The notes under the pieces are model-generated. The model saw only the letters and a list, made by a program, of their open reading frames with translations, was not told the DNA's origin and searched no databases. A stretch of 64,000 bases of DNA from Saprospiraceae bacterium. GTDB lineage: Bacteria > Bacteroidota > Bacteroidia > Chitinophagales > Saprospiraceae. The DNA lies in assembly GCA_024103005.1 (NCBI GenBank), contig JAGFJA010000007.1:333671-397670 (forward strand). The letters are read 5' to 3'. Within the stretch, counting starts at the first letter, position 1. The number at the start of each line of letters is the position of its first letter. Position numbers and translations under genes: made by a program. This document shows positions 55,637-64,000 of this stretch, one piece after another.

Positions 55637-56953
55637 CTATTTAATCATAAAGTCAGGGGTCTGATTGCAACTTCTAACAGATTTATCAGGCATTCTGCAC
55701 TTACTGTTCTCTGCTTTTTGTTTAGTCAGTTTTTGAGTCTCCTTTGTAATACTTTCCCAGCTTGCGGCAAATCTGTTGGACAGTTTGCCAATAGATTTAG
55801 TGATGTTATCACGCAAATTAAAAGTGAAAAAACCACCGTCAACTACATTGCCTGCTGAAAGCTGACCTTTGGAAGCACCTGTCATGAGGACCGATTTTTT
55901 GGAATTCAAAAACAAATCCGAGCAAAAGTTTTTATTCCACCCAACCGATGACGAGCGGAGGCTAGCAGCTTCAGAACTGATCGAATTAGTAGAGAAGATG
56001 TCATTATTGCAACAATCGCTCAGGACCAAATTGAGTCTTCCTTGCTTATTTTGTATCAGGCGGAATATTTCTTCAATATTGAGGCTATTCAAGCCACCAA
56101 TGTTATCTGATTCCCTTGCTCTTAGGTCTAAGTTGGGGTATTCTTTATTTCCTGTTTCGGGATTGTAACCATGACCGGTATAATAGAAAACAACAATATC
56201 GTTGGGGCCGGGAGATAAATTTGCAATGGCTTGATCTACATTTTTTCTTGAAAAATTCTGGCCATCAACAATTTGTTTATCGTAGCCGATTTGTAAAAAG
56301 TTAGTGATGTCATCAAATAATTTAAGGATATTATCCCGATCGACTACACACGTTTTTCCAATGACTGGATCATAGGTATTGGCAACAAGGATCAGATGGA
56401 GCTGAATGTTCTTCATAAAGGGCGGTACAGGTCTCACTTCATTGACAAATAAGTTTTGATAGATCTCATCATCCGGTGTAAAATAAATACCAATAAAGTC
56501 CTCGGTGAGATCAGACTCCTTCAATAAAACTACGCTATCAAATTGCCCAACCTCTTCCTCTCCTTCGGTGAAAGAAATCACCATGGCTGGTTCATAATAG
56601 CCTGTTTCCTTATTCTTGGAAAGTACAAAATGATCAGGTGGGTATGAAATGTCCCCCTTAATCTGAATAGGATTGGAAGTAATATAATACAGATTGTCCA
56701 TATCCTCGTGCTTGTCAACGTCATAATATTCCTCTACATCATATTCAACGATGTTTTCAGTTTCAGTTTCCAAGTCCGTGAATGCGATACGGATGAGCCC
56801 CGTACCATCTTCATTAATAACAAGAAAGGCTCTGTAGTGTTCCGGGTCATAATCAGTCTCATAACTATACTTCAGTTCGTATAAAGTCTGCCCATTTGAT
56901 GCAAAAGACCATGCGATTAACATCAAAAAAGTTATCAGACATCTGAATTTCAT
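55637..56953 (-). CDS. Secreted caspase-like (peptidase C14) protein
   Basis: From the ATG at 56953 the product has 438 residues: signal peptide (MKFRCLITFLMLIAWSFASNG), a beta-rich N-terminal domain (about 22-180, acidic), and a caspase p20-like domain (about 183-370). The domain starts HLILVANTYDPVIGKTCVVDRDNILKLF (landmark VVDRDN), has the catalytic His in VVFYYTGHGYNP (His near 261) and the catalytic Cys in LNLVLSDCCNND (Cys near 315). Both residues are present, so an active enzyme is possible. The C-terminus is helical and Cys-containing. Its target is unknown. Two upstream ATGs (56977, 57001) are less likely because they precede the signal peptide. Confidence 0.8.
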   Translation of the reverse strand: MKFRCLITFLMLIAWSFASNGQTLYELKYSYETDYDPEHYRAFLVINEDGTGLIRIAFTDLETETENIVEYDVEEYYDVDKHEDMDNLYYITSNPIQIKGDISYPPDHFVLSKNKETGYYEPAMVISFTEGEEEVGQFDSVVLLKESDLTEDFIGIYFTPDDEIYQNLFVNEVRPVPPFMKNIQLHLILVANTYDPVIGKTCVVDRDNILKLFDDITNFLQIGYDKQIVDGQNFSRKNVDQAIANLSPGPNDIVVFYYTGHGYNPETGNKEYPNLDLRARESDNIGGLNSLNIEEIFRLIQNKQGRLNLVLSDCCNNDIFSTNSISSEAASLRSSSVGWNKNFCSDLFLNSKKSVLMTGASKGQLSAGNVVDGGFFTFNLRDNITKSIGKLSNRFAASWESITKETQKLTKQKAENSKCRMPDKSVRSCNQTPDFMIK

Positions 56954-57001
56954 TGAAAAATAGCTATTCATAGCCATATTATTGGAAAGATAAAAATACA
57001 A

Positions 57002-57399
57002 AATAATAGACTTGTAGGGAAAATATTTTTTAATTTATTTGTCTTATTTTAAATATTGTTTTAAATATTCGCTTACCCATAAAATTTATTTACCTTTGCT
57101 TGGTTTGGAAGAAGTGTCTGATTGTAATTTGATTGTAGTTTTGTTTTTAGTGGGGAGATAAAAATGCACAGTTTTTCATGTCATTTATACGGCCCTAATG
57201 TCAATAAGAGTTGGCTAAAGGATAGGACAAGAGTATTGGCAATATATCCGCTCCCATTGATTTCACCATCCTGTGAATCAGACTTCTCATTTACGTCGTT
57301 GACTGGCAAATTATTTTTTATTAAGCTAAGATTGAGCATTTTGCAGCATAAAAGATTGGATTTCAGCTATGAATTATAAAAACTACAATGTAAAGCAGT
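57002..57399. other. Intergenic region between the caspase-like and TPR genes
   Basis: A perfect -7 element TACCTTTG on the plus strand (57091-57098) could drive the TPR gene with a leader of about 300 nt. A 71-codon open frame at 57164-57379 has no recognisable feature and is not called. No other element was seen. Confidence 0.5.
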
Positions 57400-58185
57400 A
57401 TGTTAAATGAATTAGAAAGATGTTTGCTGTCCTTTTTAATAGTATTATGCTTAATTATTACCAACTCCATCTATTGCCCCTCACAGAATTATAATAAAAG
57501 GCACTTACTTGATTCGCTACACACTACTACCAATCCCAAAATCAGGGTAAGGCTGCTATGGAACCTGGCTGATGAGGTACAGCGCTATAATACGGATTCA
57601 GCCTTGATCGTCGGCCATCAAGCACTTACGATAGGACGCTCGATCAATGACATGGAAGGTATTTCAAGATCCCTTGGAATAATCGGAAGCGTATATAGTC
57701 GTATGAATAATTTTCCGAAGTCTTTGCAATATTTCTTTAATAAACGCCAAATTGACGAAAAAAGTGGTAATGTTCACAATCTCGCCAGCACATTAATTAA
57801 TATAGGTGTAGTGTATTCCCTGCAAACGGACTTCAAAGAAGCGTTGATATTTTTTGAAAAAGCAGATTCCATCTCCAGAATAAACAAGCTTACAGATATG
57901 TATCATCATTTGAACATTAATCTGGGCAATGTATATGAAAAGTTGAAACAACCGGATAAGGCAGTTCTTTTTTACAATAAGGCATTGGATGATGCCCTTG
58001 CTTCAAATGATAGTTTCAATATGTCAATCTCCTATATAGGACTAGGTAATGTATTTTCAATGAAAGGTGATGAATATAAGGCATTGAACTATTATAATAC
58101 CGCCATTCCGGTTATCAAGGAGAGCAAGGATATGGAATTGTATTCTGAGCATTTTCCACCGCACATTGGATGGCATAAGTCCTGA
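57400..58185 (+). CDS. TPR-repeat protein, probably truncated
   Basis: The product has 261 residues, with an N-terminal signal or anchor (about 8-25) and then TPR repeats from about 40 to 240: LIVGHQALTIGRSINDMEGI, SRSLGIIGSVYSRMNNFPKSLQYF, NIGVVYSLQTDFKEALIFFEKAD, NLGNVYEKLKQPDKAVLFYNKAL, GLGNVFSMKGDEYKALNYYNTAI. The pattern breaks off at ESKDMELYSE; the last 11 residues are out of register and match the reverse strand of a neighbouring esterase gene. Relatives usually continue into more TPRs and a signalling domain (kinase or LuxR type), so the 3' end appears to be lost. Confidence 0.6.
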   Translation: MLNELERCLLSFLIVLCLIITNSIYCPSQNYNKRHLLDSLHTTTNPKIRVRLLWNLADEVQRYNTDSALIVGHQALTIGRSINDMEGISRSLGIIGSVYSRMNNFPKSLQYFFNKRQIDEKSGNVHNLASTLINIGVVYSLQTDFKEALIFFEKADSISRINKLTDMYHHLNINLGNVYEKLKQPDKAVLFYNKALDDALASNDSFNMSISYIGLGNVFSMKGDEYKALNYYNTAIPVIKESKDMELYSEHFPPHIGWHKS

Positions 58186-58612
58186 ACTCAGGTGATTGAT
58201 TGCCGCCATTTTGTGTCAGACGATAATTGATGGATGCGCAGATAAATCCTGCCCTGGCATAAGTATAAGCTTCATTTTGCCATGCTTGTTTGTCACCTCC
58301 GGAATATCCGCCTCCATGAACCATCACCAGCAACGGCTGCCGTATTGACGGAATTGCATTTGGTGGCAAATAGATGTCCATCTTCGGTGTCAGTATCGAC
58401 AAGCCTCGCTCTGCTTCCTTCGACTTTTCAGAAGTGTATTGGAGGTTTTTATAATTTGGCCTGGAGGTATATGCCACTTCTACTATCTTTATATCCTCCT
58501 GTGGATACACAAAACTTTCAAACAAACCATTTGGGATAACCGGATCTTCTTCCTTAGAACAACCGAACAGGGAAAGTGCCGTCAAAACCAAACCAATAAA
58601 TATTCTTTTCAT
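58115..58612 (-). pseudogene. Truncated lipoprotein alpha/beta hydrolase (3' end lost)
   Basis: The N-terminal 155 residues of a lipoprotein esterase: lipobox LFGC-S, then MDIYLPPNAIPSIRQPLLVMVHGGGYSGGDK with the HGGG oxyanion motif, and RAGFICASINYRLTQNGGNQSPEFRTYAI. The reading stops after AVENAQN. The catalytic Ser (GxSxG), Asp and His, expected in the next 150 residues, are missing, so it cannot be an active enzyme of this fold. Its broken end meets the broken end of the TPR gene, tail to tail, around 58135-58150. Confidence 0.6.
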
Positions 58613-59159
58613 CGTATCAATTTTTTATTTATTAGACAGCGTTGAGTCAATTGGTTTAATCCGGTATTCAAAATTTTCGCAATAAAAATGTTATGGCCTT
58701 CATAAAAATTTGGAAGACAAGGAGATAAAAGTGCCCATCTTCATTTTTAGCTTACTGACTAAAGTTGTGCGATTACCGACCACCTTTTGTTTATAATATT
58801 ATTAAAAATCGTGCTGTCGGAAATTCATACCTTGAATGAAGGATGCAACTGATTTGAACACCCATAAACCTTATTTTAAATAGTGCTAGTGGGCCGGCTA
58901 ACGACAGGAGGTAAGTTATTTTCCATGTATTAGACAATAACTAAACGGTGATTGTGAGAAGGTTTGAATGAATGATTTTTAAGTTATTGAATTAACTTCA
59001 ATAAGGCATTGAATGCCAAAGTGATAAATAAATTAAATATAAAGACTGCTGATAATCTGAATTTTATACATTTAATTTAAAATATTTTACATATTATAAA
59101 TAAATTATATTGATATTTAATTGAAGTTTAGATATCTTTGTATTATAAAATTTATTAAT
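58613..59159. other. Intergenic region before the ftsB-like gene
   Basis: An AT-rich stretch of 547 bp with no gene, repeat or hairpin that I can support apart from the promoter at its right end. It completes the low-density zone that starts at 55362. Confidence 0.5.
59133..59140 (+). promoter_or_regulatory. Promoter of the ftsB-like gene (-33 and -7)
   Basis: TATCTTTG is a perfect TAnnTTTG and is preceded by TTG with a 20-bp spacer, making this the best -33/-7 pair in the window. Transcription from about 59145 would exclude the in-frame TTG at 59121 as a start and favour the ATG at 59160. Confidence 0.7.
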
Positions 59160-59474
59160 ATGTATAAATGGTTTACACTTCCTTTTATATTCATCCGAGA
59201 TAAAATGCCTTCAGGCCCCAATCGCAAGTATCTTGTTGCTTTTATGATTATATTTATCTGGATGGCATTTTTTGACAAAAACCGTTGGATTACACAGTGG
59301 CAGTTGCAGCGCTCTATTTATCAATATGAAAAAGAGAAAAAACAATTGGAGAAAGACATTGCAAGGACCCAAATTCAAAGTAAAAATGTACAAAGTGATA
59401 TAGAAAAATTTGGTCGTGAAACGTATTTAATGACTAAAAATGACGAAGATTTGTTTATCATTGCAGTTGATTAG
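59160..59474 (+). CDS. ftsB: FtsB/DivIC-like septum formation initiator
   Basis: This small bitopic divisome protein is a partner of FtsL and FtsQ. From the ATG at 59160 it has 104 residues: a cytoplasmic start, one membrane segment (about 25-42, YLVAFMIIFIWMAFFDK), a periplasmic coiled coil (SIYQYEKEKKQLEKDIARTQ, about 57-76) and the conserved C-terminal IEKFGRETYLMTKNDEDLFII (the ExxAREKYxMKxxxEdlyvI pattern of the family). The start was set by the promoter directly upstream. sucD follows 97 bp later on the same strand. Confidence 0.88.
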   Translation: MYKWFTLPFIFIRDKMPSGPNRKYLVAFMIIFIWMAFFDKNRWITQWQLQRSIYQYEKEKKQLEKDIARTQIQSKNVQSDIEKFGRETYLMTKNDEDLFIIAVD

Positions 59475-59571
59475 GAGGCATTTTTTCATCCAAATCACAT
59501 AGTTTATTATTAAGTGATATTGAAATAACCTCTAAACCAATTTTCAATATATTAAATAAATTTTTTATACA

Positions 59572-60444
59572 ATGTCAGTTATCGTAAATAAGAATTCAAA
59601 GATCATCGTTCAGGGCTTTACCGGAAAGGAAGGGACCTTCCACGCAGAACAAATGATAGCTTATGGAACTCCTGTCGTAGGTGGTGTGACTCCGGGGAAA
59701 GGGGGAGAGACACACCTGGACAAGCCTGTTTTTAATACCGTTGATGAAGCAGTTGTAAAAACGGGAGCTGACACATCCATCATCTTTGTACCGCCTGCCT
59801 TTGCAGCCGATGCTATTCAGGAAGCAGCCGAAGCAGGAATCCGGATTATCGTGTGCATCACGGAAGGTATTCCGATACAGGATATGGTCAAGGTGAAGGA
59901 ATATATTAAAGATAAAAATGTAAGATTGATAGGTCCCAACTGTCCGGGTGTCATCACCCCGGATGAGGCCAAGGTTGGGATCATGCCCGGATTTGTCTTC
60001 AAGAAAGGGCGTATCGGTATTGTCTCCAAATCCGGTACACTGACCTATGAAGCAGCTGATCAGGTCGTTAAGGCGGGTCTTGGTATATCTACAGCCATCG
60101 GTATCGGTGGTGACCCTATTATCGGCACTACTACCCGTGAAGCCCTTGAATTATTTATGAATGATCCGGAGACGGACGGTATCGTAATGATTGGCGAAAT
60201 AGGCGGTAACCTGGAAGCAGAAGCTGCCCGCTGGTTTAAGCAACATGGAAATAAGCCGGTAGTTGGCTTTATCGCCGGGCAAACAGCTCCAAAGGGTCGA
60301 AAAATGGGACATGCTGGAGCAATTGTCGGTGGAGCGGAAGATACTGCTGCAGCCAAGATGAAAATCATGGGCGAATGCGGTATTCATGTCGTGGTATCTC
60401 CTGCTGATATCGGTAAGACCATTGCCGAGGTTATCAAAGGTTAA
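59572..60444 (+). CDS. sucD: Succinate--CoA ligase (ADP-forming) subunit alpha
   Basis: SucD forms succinyl-CoA synthetase with SucC in the citric acid cycle. The 290-residue product has the CoA-binding N-terminal fold ([20 protein letters not shown]), [39 protein letters not shown], and the phospho-His helix region [21 protein letters not shown] (His in GHAGAI near 246). sucC is not adjacent; the gene stands alone, convergent with marR, 58 bp apart. Confidence 0.98.
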   Translation: MSVIVNKNSKIIVQGFTGKEGTFHAEQMIAYGTPVVGGVTPGKGGETHLDKPVFNTVDEAVVKTGADTSIIFVPPAFAADAIQEAAEAGIRIIVCITEGIPIQDMVKVKEYIKDKNVRLIGPNCPGVITPDEAKVGIMPGFVFKKGRIGIVSKSGTLTYEAADQVVKAGLGISTAIGIGGDPIIGTTTREALELFMNDPETDGIVMIGEIGGNLEAEAARWFKQHGNKPVVGFIAGQTAPKGRKMGHAGAIVGGAEDTAAAKMKIMGECGIHVVVSPADIGKTIAEVIKG

Positions 60445-60502
60445 ATCCCATTTCCTAAATTTCCGGTAGTTTTTTGCAACCTGTTGCTTCAATAACAGAT
60501 TG

Positions 60503-60940
60503 CTAGGCTTTTGCATTGCAGTTTCGGGAAATAATTTTCAAGGTTTCAATTGTCGTGTCAATACTTTCCGCTATCAATCCGTTCAGTGCATGTTGTCTGT
60601 TGGCTAGGACTATGCGTGTAACGGCTTCCATAGCTTTTTTACCTTTTGAGGTTACTATAAGTGAAATACGTCTTTTGTCTGTCTGATAGACTGATTTTTT
60701 TATGAATTTACCCTTTTCAAGCAGGATAACAATTCTTGTAACAGATGCATTGTCTTTAAATACCTTAACCGCTAAATCTTTCAACTGTATGTCAGGTTCA
60801 TCCATCAATACTTTCAGGACAAGCCATTGGTCGATGGTCATATTAAAACCGGCTGCCTTAATCCTGTTTTGCGCATACTGTCTGTAAGACTTGATTGCCT
60901 TTTCTATGTGATAAAATATCACATTATCTAATGTTTCCAT
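60503..60940 (-). CDS. MarR-family transcriptional regulator
   Basis: MarR proteins are dimeric winged-helix repressors that bind short palindromes and let go when a ligand binds. From the ATG at 60940 it has 145 residues: METLDNVIFYHIEKAIKSYR, FNMTIDQWLVLKVLMDEPDIQLKDLAVKVFKDNASVTRIVILLEKGKFIKKSVYQTDKRRISLIVTSKGKKAM as the winged helix (landmarks: QWLVLKVL, DNASVTRIV for the recognition helix, DKRRISLIVT for the wing). An upstream ATG at 60988 is less likely. It lies 140 bp downstream of the large barrel gene on the same strand and may share its transcript and its operators. Confidence 0.9.
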   Translation of the reverse strand: METLDNVIFYHIEKAIKSYRQYAQNRIKAAGFNMTIDQWLVLKVLMDEPDIQLKDLAVKVFKDNASVTRIVILLEKGKFIKKSVYQTDKRRISLIVTSKGKKAMEAVTRIVLANRQHALNGLIAESIDTTIETLKIISRNCNAKA

Positions 60941-61080
60941 TTTTAGCCTTGTTTGGAGGTATAAACTAAAGCTAAAAATAGGAAACATTTGATTAACACA
61001 TGGGCCTTTAATCCGGACTTGGGCAATATTTCTTTGAAATGATTGATTTAGGCTTCAATCCTTGACAAACAACCGATTCC

Positions 61081-63525
61081 TTAATTTGCCCTTTGCTTTA
61101 CGTCGTCAGCACCACCCTGTCTTCGCGGGCCTGAGGCTATATTGCTATTCCCGAATTTATAAGTAAAAGAAAGGGTGGCTACTCTGGAATCTCTGGTGAC
61201 GACAAAATGCTCCTGATAGTCCCTGAAATTTACTACTGCTTCCATCCTGCCTGAAAAAGCAATATCCGTGATGTTCAATTTCACCGTGGCTTTATTGTTC
61301 CATAATTTTTTCTGAAGACCTGCGGCAATTTGCCATATAGGGTTGATATTGTCAAATGCATGCAATTCCCGACTTTGGTAGAATCCTGATATGTCGGCAG
61401 AAACCGTTTTAGACAGGTTGAAGTTGTTTACAAGGTTGATATTCATGGTTGGTCTGCCTGAATTGCTTAAAGTCGTATTGGCAATCTTGCCGTTATATGC
61501 TGCATAATATGCCGTAAAGTCAGTCTGAAGTGACCACCAGTCAGCAATTTTTGCTGGGTAGGAAACAGCTAAGGAATAAACATCTAAATAACCGAGATTG
61601 ACAATGGTCTGAACAGTTGTTTTTTCCAGATTCGGAGAGGGTAATAAAATATCAGTGAGGTTATTGACAGTACGTCCCCAGCTCATGGTCGTATAGAGTT
61701 TTTGTCTGTAAACATGAGTAAGTTCGAGGGAATGGGTGGTCTCCGGCTTGAGATACGGATTTCCTTCTGTATATGTCGAAGGATCCAGAAAGAATTTGAA
61801 CGGATTAAGCTGTTTGTAGCTCGGCCTGTTTATCCTTCTGCTGTAGTTAAGCTCAAAACTATTGTTATCATTGAGTTTGTAACTGATAAATCCGCTTGGA
61901 AATAATTGAATATAACTGGTGTCAAATGTTGCATTTGTTACTTTTTGTTCACCATTGACAGTTGTATTTTCGCCCCGCAATCCAAATTGAAAGTTCCATT
62001 TGCCGAATTCTTTGCTTAGGGTAGCATAAACGGCTATGATATTTTCCTTATAAATGAAATGGTTGCTTTTGGTAAAGTCATATATCGGTTCGGTATTACT
62101 TAGATCATAGAATTTCAGATTATTGTCGGCAATGACATAGCTTGATTTTATCCCGGTTTCCAGTTTAAGTTGATTTTTTAATGTCCGGGAGTAATCACTT
62201 TTTAATGAATAAATATCCAGCCCTCCATGTATGTCACCATAAAGCAGGTAGGCGGGTTTGTACTCAATGTTTTCAAGGTTATAATATCTGGTTGTAAAAT
62301 TCTGTTCAGTTGTGTTGCCATAATGGGCGTAGTCAATATCCATAGTCAATTCTGATCCTGTAGAGTCGAAAGTATGCTTGAAGTTTAGATTTCCTGAATA
62401 ATTGTACCAGGTATCATCAGAGCGATTGGATGTTCGGAAGGATGAAGACTTCATATTTTTGTGGTCATATACATCCGAAATGTTTTCGCCATTTGGTTTG
62501 AATTTGTTGCTTACTCCATTTAATTCAATCCCGATTGTATTTTTTGAGTTGATAAAAAAATCAGCTCCGGCTCTGGCTGTGTGGTTTCGAATGGGAAATA
62601 TTAGTTTATTATCCTGAACATAAGATGCTGTCAAAGTGTCTGCATCGAGGAAGTCCCGGTCGAGGACGAGGTGGTTAAACCCTTTGCGATATGCATAATT
62701 ATAACTGGCAAAAAGGTTTACTTTCCGGGTTCGGTGATTCAGCGAGATCCCGGAGTTGGTTTTAGGATATTTGCCTTGCCCATAGCTGTCAGTTATAGTG
62801 GCATTTGTGCCTAATCGCTTGTCTTTTTTAAGAATAATATTTATGATACTGCTGCCGGCTGCGTCGTATTTGGAGGATGGGTTGGCGATAAATTCAACTT
62901 TTTCGATGGATGATGATGAAAGACCCCTGAGATAGTTGGCTAAGTCTGTACCTCCCATCCTGACCTCCTTTCCGTTTATCTGGACGATTATTCCTTGTTT
63001 TCCTTTGTAAGAGATGTTGTCTGACTGGGAGACTGTTATGCCGGGTGCTTTCTCAATTAAATCAAAGACTGATGATCCTTCAGCATTGATGCTGTTTTCG
63101 ACATTCATTATGACCTTGCCCTGTTCACGTTCAAGAAATGGTTTTTTATATTGAATGACCACTTCATCCAGCCGAACTGTGCTTTTGGTGAGAATAATAG
63201 AAGGTAGCAGGACGTCCCCGGAAGCAAGGATCGGCTCACTTATATACGCTGAATATCCTAATAGTGTTGCCTTAATAAAATATTTTCCTGGCTCCAATCC
63301 GCTGAATTTGAAAGTACCAAGTTGGTCAGAAAGTTCTGTCTTTATGAGAGAGGAATCTCCTGCATCCAGGAGTTGAACCACTACATCACTGAGAGGAGAT
63401 AAGGTTTCCATTTCAGCAAATTTTCCCAGAATGCTGTTGCTTTTTTGGTTGACCTCCTGCCCATGTAAAATTGTACCACAAACAATAAGAAGGTAAATGT
63501 TAGAAATAAAATAATGGAGTTTCAT
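61081..63525 (-). CDS. Large outer-membrane beta-barrel protein (TonB-receptor-like)
   Basis: The product has 814 residues, with a signal peptide, a carboxypeptidase-regulatory-like domain (about 30-105; SLIKTELSDQLGTFKFSGLEPGKYFIKATLLGY in part), a plug-like domain (about 115-220; SSVFDLIEKAPGITVSQSDNI, GKQGIIVQINGKEVRM) and a barrel of about 20 strands. It belongs to the outer membrane beta-barrel family found with TonB-dependent receptors in Bacteroidota (FELNYSRRINRPSYKQLNPFKFF is typical). No SusD partner is nearby. The substrate is unknown; regulation by the adjacent MarR is likely from the operators at its promoter. Confidence 0.85.
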   Translation of the reverse strand: MKLHYFISNIYLLIVCGTILHGQEVNQKSNSILGKFAEMETLSPLSDVVVQLLDAGDSSLIKTELSDQLGTFKFSGLEPGKYFIKATLLGYSAYISEPILASGDVLLPSIILTKSTVRLDEVVIQYKKPFLEREQGKVIMNVENSINAEGSSVFDLIEKAPGITVSQSDNISYKGKQGIIVQINGKEVRMGGTDLANYLRGLSSSSIEKVEFIANPSSKYDAAGSSIINIILKKDKRLGTNATITDSYGQGKYPKTNSGISLNHRTRKVNLFASYNYAYRKGFNHLVLDRDFLDADTLTASYVQDNKLIFPIRNHTARAGADFFINSKNTIGIELNGVSNKFKPNGENISDVYDHKNMKSSSFRTSNRSDDTWYNYSGNLNFKHTFDSTGSELTMDIDYAHYGNTTEQNFTTRYYNLENIEYKPAYLLYGDIHGGLDIYSLKSDYSRTLKNQLKLETGIKSSYVIADNNLKFYDLSNTEPIYDFTKSNHFIYKENIIAVYATLSKEFGKWNFQFGLRGENTTVNGEQKVTNATFDTSYIQLFPSGFISYKLNDNNSFELNYSRRINRPSYKQLNPFKFFLDPSTYTEGNPYLKPETTHSLELTHVYRQKLYTTMSWGRTVNNLTDILLPSPNLEKTTVQTIVNLGYLDVYSLAVSYPAKIADWWSLQTDFTAYYAAYNGKIANTTLSNSGRPTMNINLVNNFNLSKTVSADISGFYQSRELHAFDNINPIWQIAAGLQKKLWNNKATVKLNITDIAFSGRMEAVVNFRDYQEHFVVTRDSRVATLSFTYKFGNSNIASGPRRQGGADDVKQRAN

Positions 63526-63539
63526 ATTTTCAAATTTAT

Positions 63540-63551
63540 TTGATACATCAA
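63540..63551. promoter_or_regulatory. Palindromic operator 1, between promoter and barrel gene
   Basis: TTGATACATCAA is a 12-bp palindrome with one mismatch at its centre. It lies 15 bp before the barrel gene start and just after the predicted transcription start, where a bound repressor would block elongation or initiation. It matches operator 2 in 11 of 12 positions. Confidence 0.6.
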
Positions 63552-63559
63552 TTATATAG

Positions 63560-63567
63560 CAAAATTA
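63560..63567 (-). promoter_or_regulatory. -7 promoter element of the barrel gene
   Basis: TAATTTTG on the minus strand matches TAnnTTTG. It sits inside a second perfect palindrome (AGCAAAAT-T-ATTTTGCT, 63558-63574) and lies between operators 1 and 2. The predicted start is near 63555, with a leader of about 30 nt. Confidence 0.6.
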
Positions 63568-63585
63568 TTTTGCTTTTTAATATAT

Positions 63586-63597
63586 TTGATATATCAA
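63586..63597. promoter_or_regulatory. Palindromic operator 2, over the -33 region
   Basis: TTGATATATCAA is a perfect 12-bp palindrome, 46 bp from operator 1. Its place coincides with the expected -33 region of the promoter. Such TTGA-N4-TCAA palindromes are typical binding sites of MarR-family dimers. Confidence 0.65.
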
Positions 63598-63953
63598 TTA
63601 AAATTTTGTATAAAATCTATTTCCTTATCGACAAATCTTTACAAATAAAGGATGGAGGATAGGGTAGGTAATGATGGCATTAAAGTGAAAAACCTATTTA
63701 GGTAAAAACAATGATTCAGATTCGTGATTAATGATTTGGAAACTGATTTATTGGGTAAATCATTGTGCAGAGTTAAAATGGGTAGAAACCAAAGGTAGGC
63801 AAAAAGTCCTGTTCATTTGGTGAGTGCAAGTAATTTGAGATAAATAGGCTTTGTTGAAAAGCACATAACACAAAGAATAACAGATAAATATGTATAAATA
63901 ATCTTGTATAAATGCAAAGGAATGTGTATCTTTAAGATCAAAATGATGCATTT

Positions 63954-64000
63954 ATGCTTACATATACATCACAAAAACAGTTAAGTTTATTTGATTTTCG
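63954..64000 (+). CDS. Start of a probable transposase gene (runs off the right edge)
   Basis: An ATG at 63954 opens a frame to the end of the window: MLTYTSQKQLSLFDF, 15 codons. This opening matches the usual N-terminus of a Bacteroidota IS5/IS1182-like transposase group, which begins with YTSQxQLSxFxF. A promoter-like TTG-N21-TATCTTTA lies upstream (63904-63935). Terminal inverted repeats cannot be confirmed because the other end lies outside. The rest of 63598-63953 shows no gene. Confidence 0.55.
   Translation, partial: MLTYTSQKQLSLFDF

Noticed and set aside
57164..57379. 71-codon open frame between the caspase-like and TPR genes
   Set aside because: Composition is not protein-like, no family was recognised, and it ends just before the TPR gene start; more likely leader sequence.
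60445..60502. GCAAC/GTTGC repeat between sucD and marR as a terminator
   Set aside because: The loop is only 2 nt and the T-run lies on the wrong side for the strand concerned.

Overview
The window is a piece of chromosome from a Bacteroidota bacterium, probably of the Saprospiria or a related lineage (the phylum is well supported, the class is a guess). The evidence is the gene content: gliding and type IX secretion genes gldB, gldC and a porE-like gene, GWxTD and DUF4412-type proteins, many short lipoproteins with a Cys lipobox, and RNase Y next to zapA. The promoters also fit: many genes are preceded by the Bacteroidota -7 element TAnnTTTG (TATCTTTG, TACCTTTG, TATATTTG, TAATTTTG), often with very short leaders. 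The DNA is AT-rich. No rRNA, tRNA or CRISPR array was seen.

Layout. 1-6300, minus strand: 5' part of RNase Y, zapA, a small coiled-coil gene, pheT, then groES-groEL with a clear terminator. 6675-12147, plus strand: a PorE-like OmpA lipoprotein and mfd. 12172-17562: envelope genes (glutaminyl cyclase, GWxTD protein, lipocalin-like lipoprotein, esterase, lipoprotein) and aroC. 17563-18527 is almost 1 kb without a convincing gene; it ends in what look like MraZ operator boxes. 18528-34224 is a complete Bacteroidota-type division and cell wall (dcw) cluster: mraZ-rsmH-ftsL-ftsI-murE-mraY-murD-ftsW-murG-murC-ftsQ-ftsA-ftsZ. It holds a structured non-coding element between murE and mraY and a hairpin-rich tail with a terminator after ftsZ. 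34855-54736 is a mosaic of housekeeping and envelope genes: GNAT and YpdA, a POT transporter, gldB, an MlaFE-type lipid ABC pair, PDZ and WD40 proteins, a phosphopantetheinyl transferase, gldC, a glycosyltransferase, TsaC, a MoxR-like ATPase, a histidine phosphatase, an exonuclease and a PlsB-like acyltransferase, followed by engB. 55362-59159 is the most accessory-like stretch: a secreted caspase-like protein, a truncated TPR gene and a truncated esterase joined tail to tail. 59160-64000: ftsB-like gene, sucD, a marR regulator and a large outer-membrane beta-barrel protein, then the first codons of a probable transposase at the right edge.

How the parts work together. The dcw cluster supplies peptidoglycan precursors and the divisome, with ZapA and the FtsB-like protein encoded elsewhere in the window. 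PorE-like, GldB, GldC and a PorT-like barrel point to gliding or type IX secretion, which would export proteins such as the caspase-like one. The marR gene and the barrel gene appear to form a regulated unit, with two near-identical palindromes flanking the barrel promoter.

Most interesting new signals: a likely plus-strand small RNA with its own promoter and terminator at about 41609-41816; paired inverted MraZ-type operators before mraZ; the murE-mraY RNA element; the MarR-type twin operators; and the double truncation near 58140. All structural calls were made by eye, without folding software or database searches.
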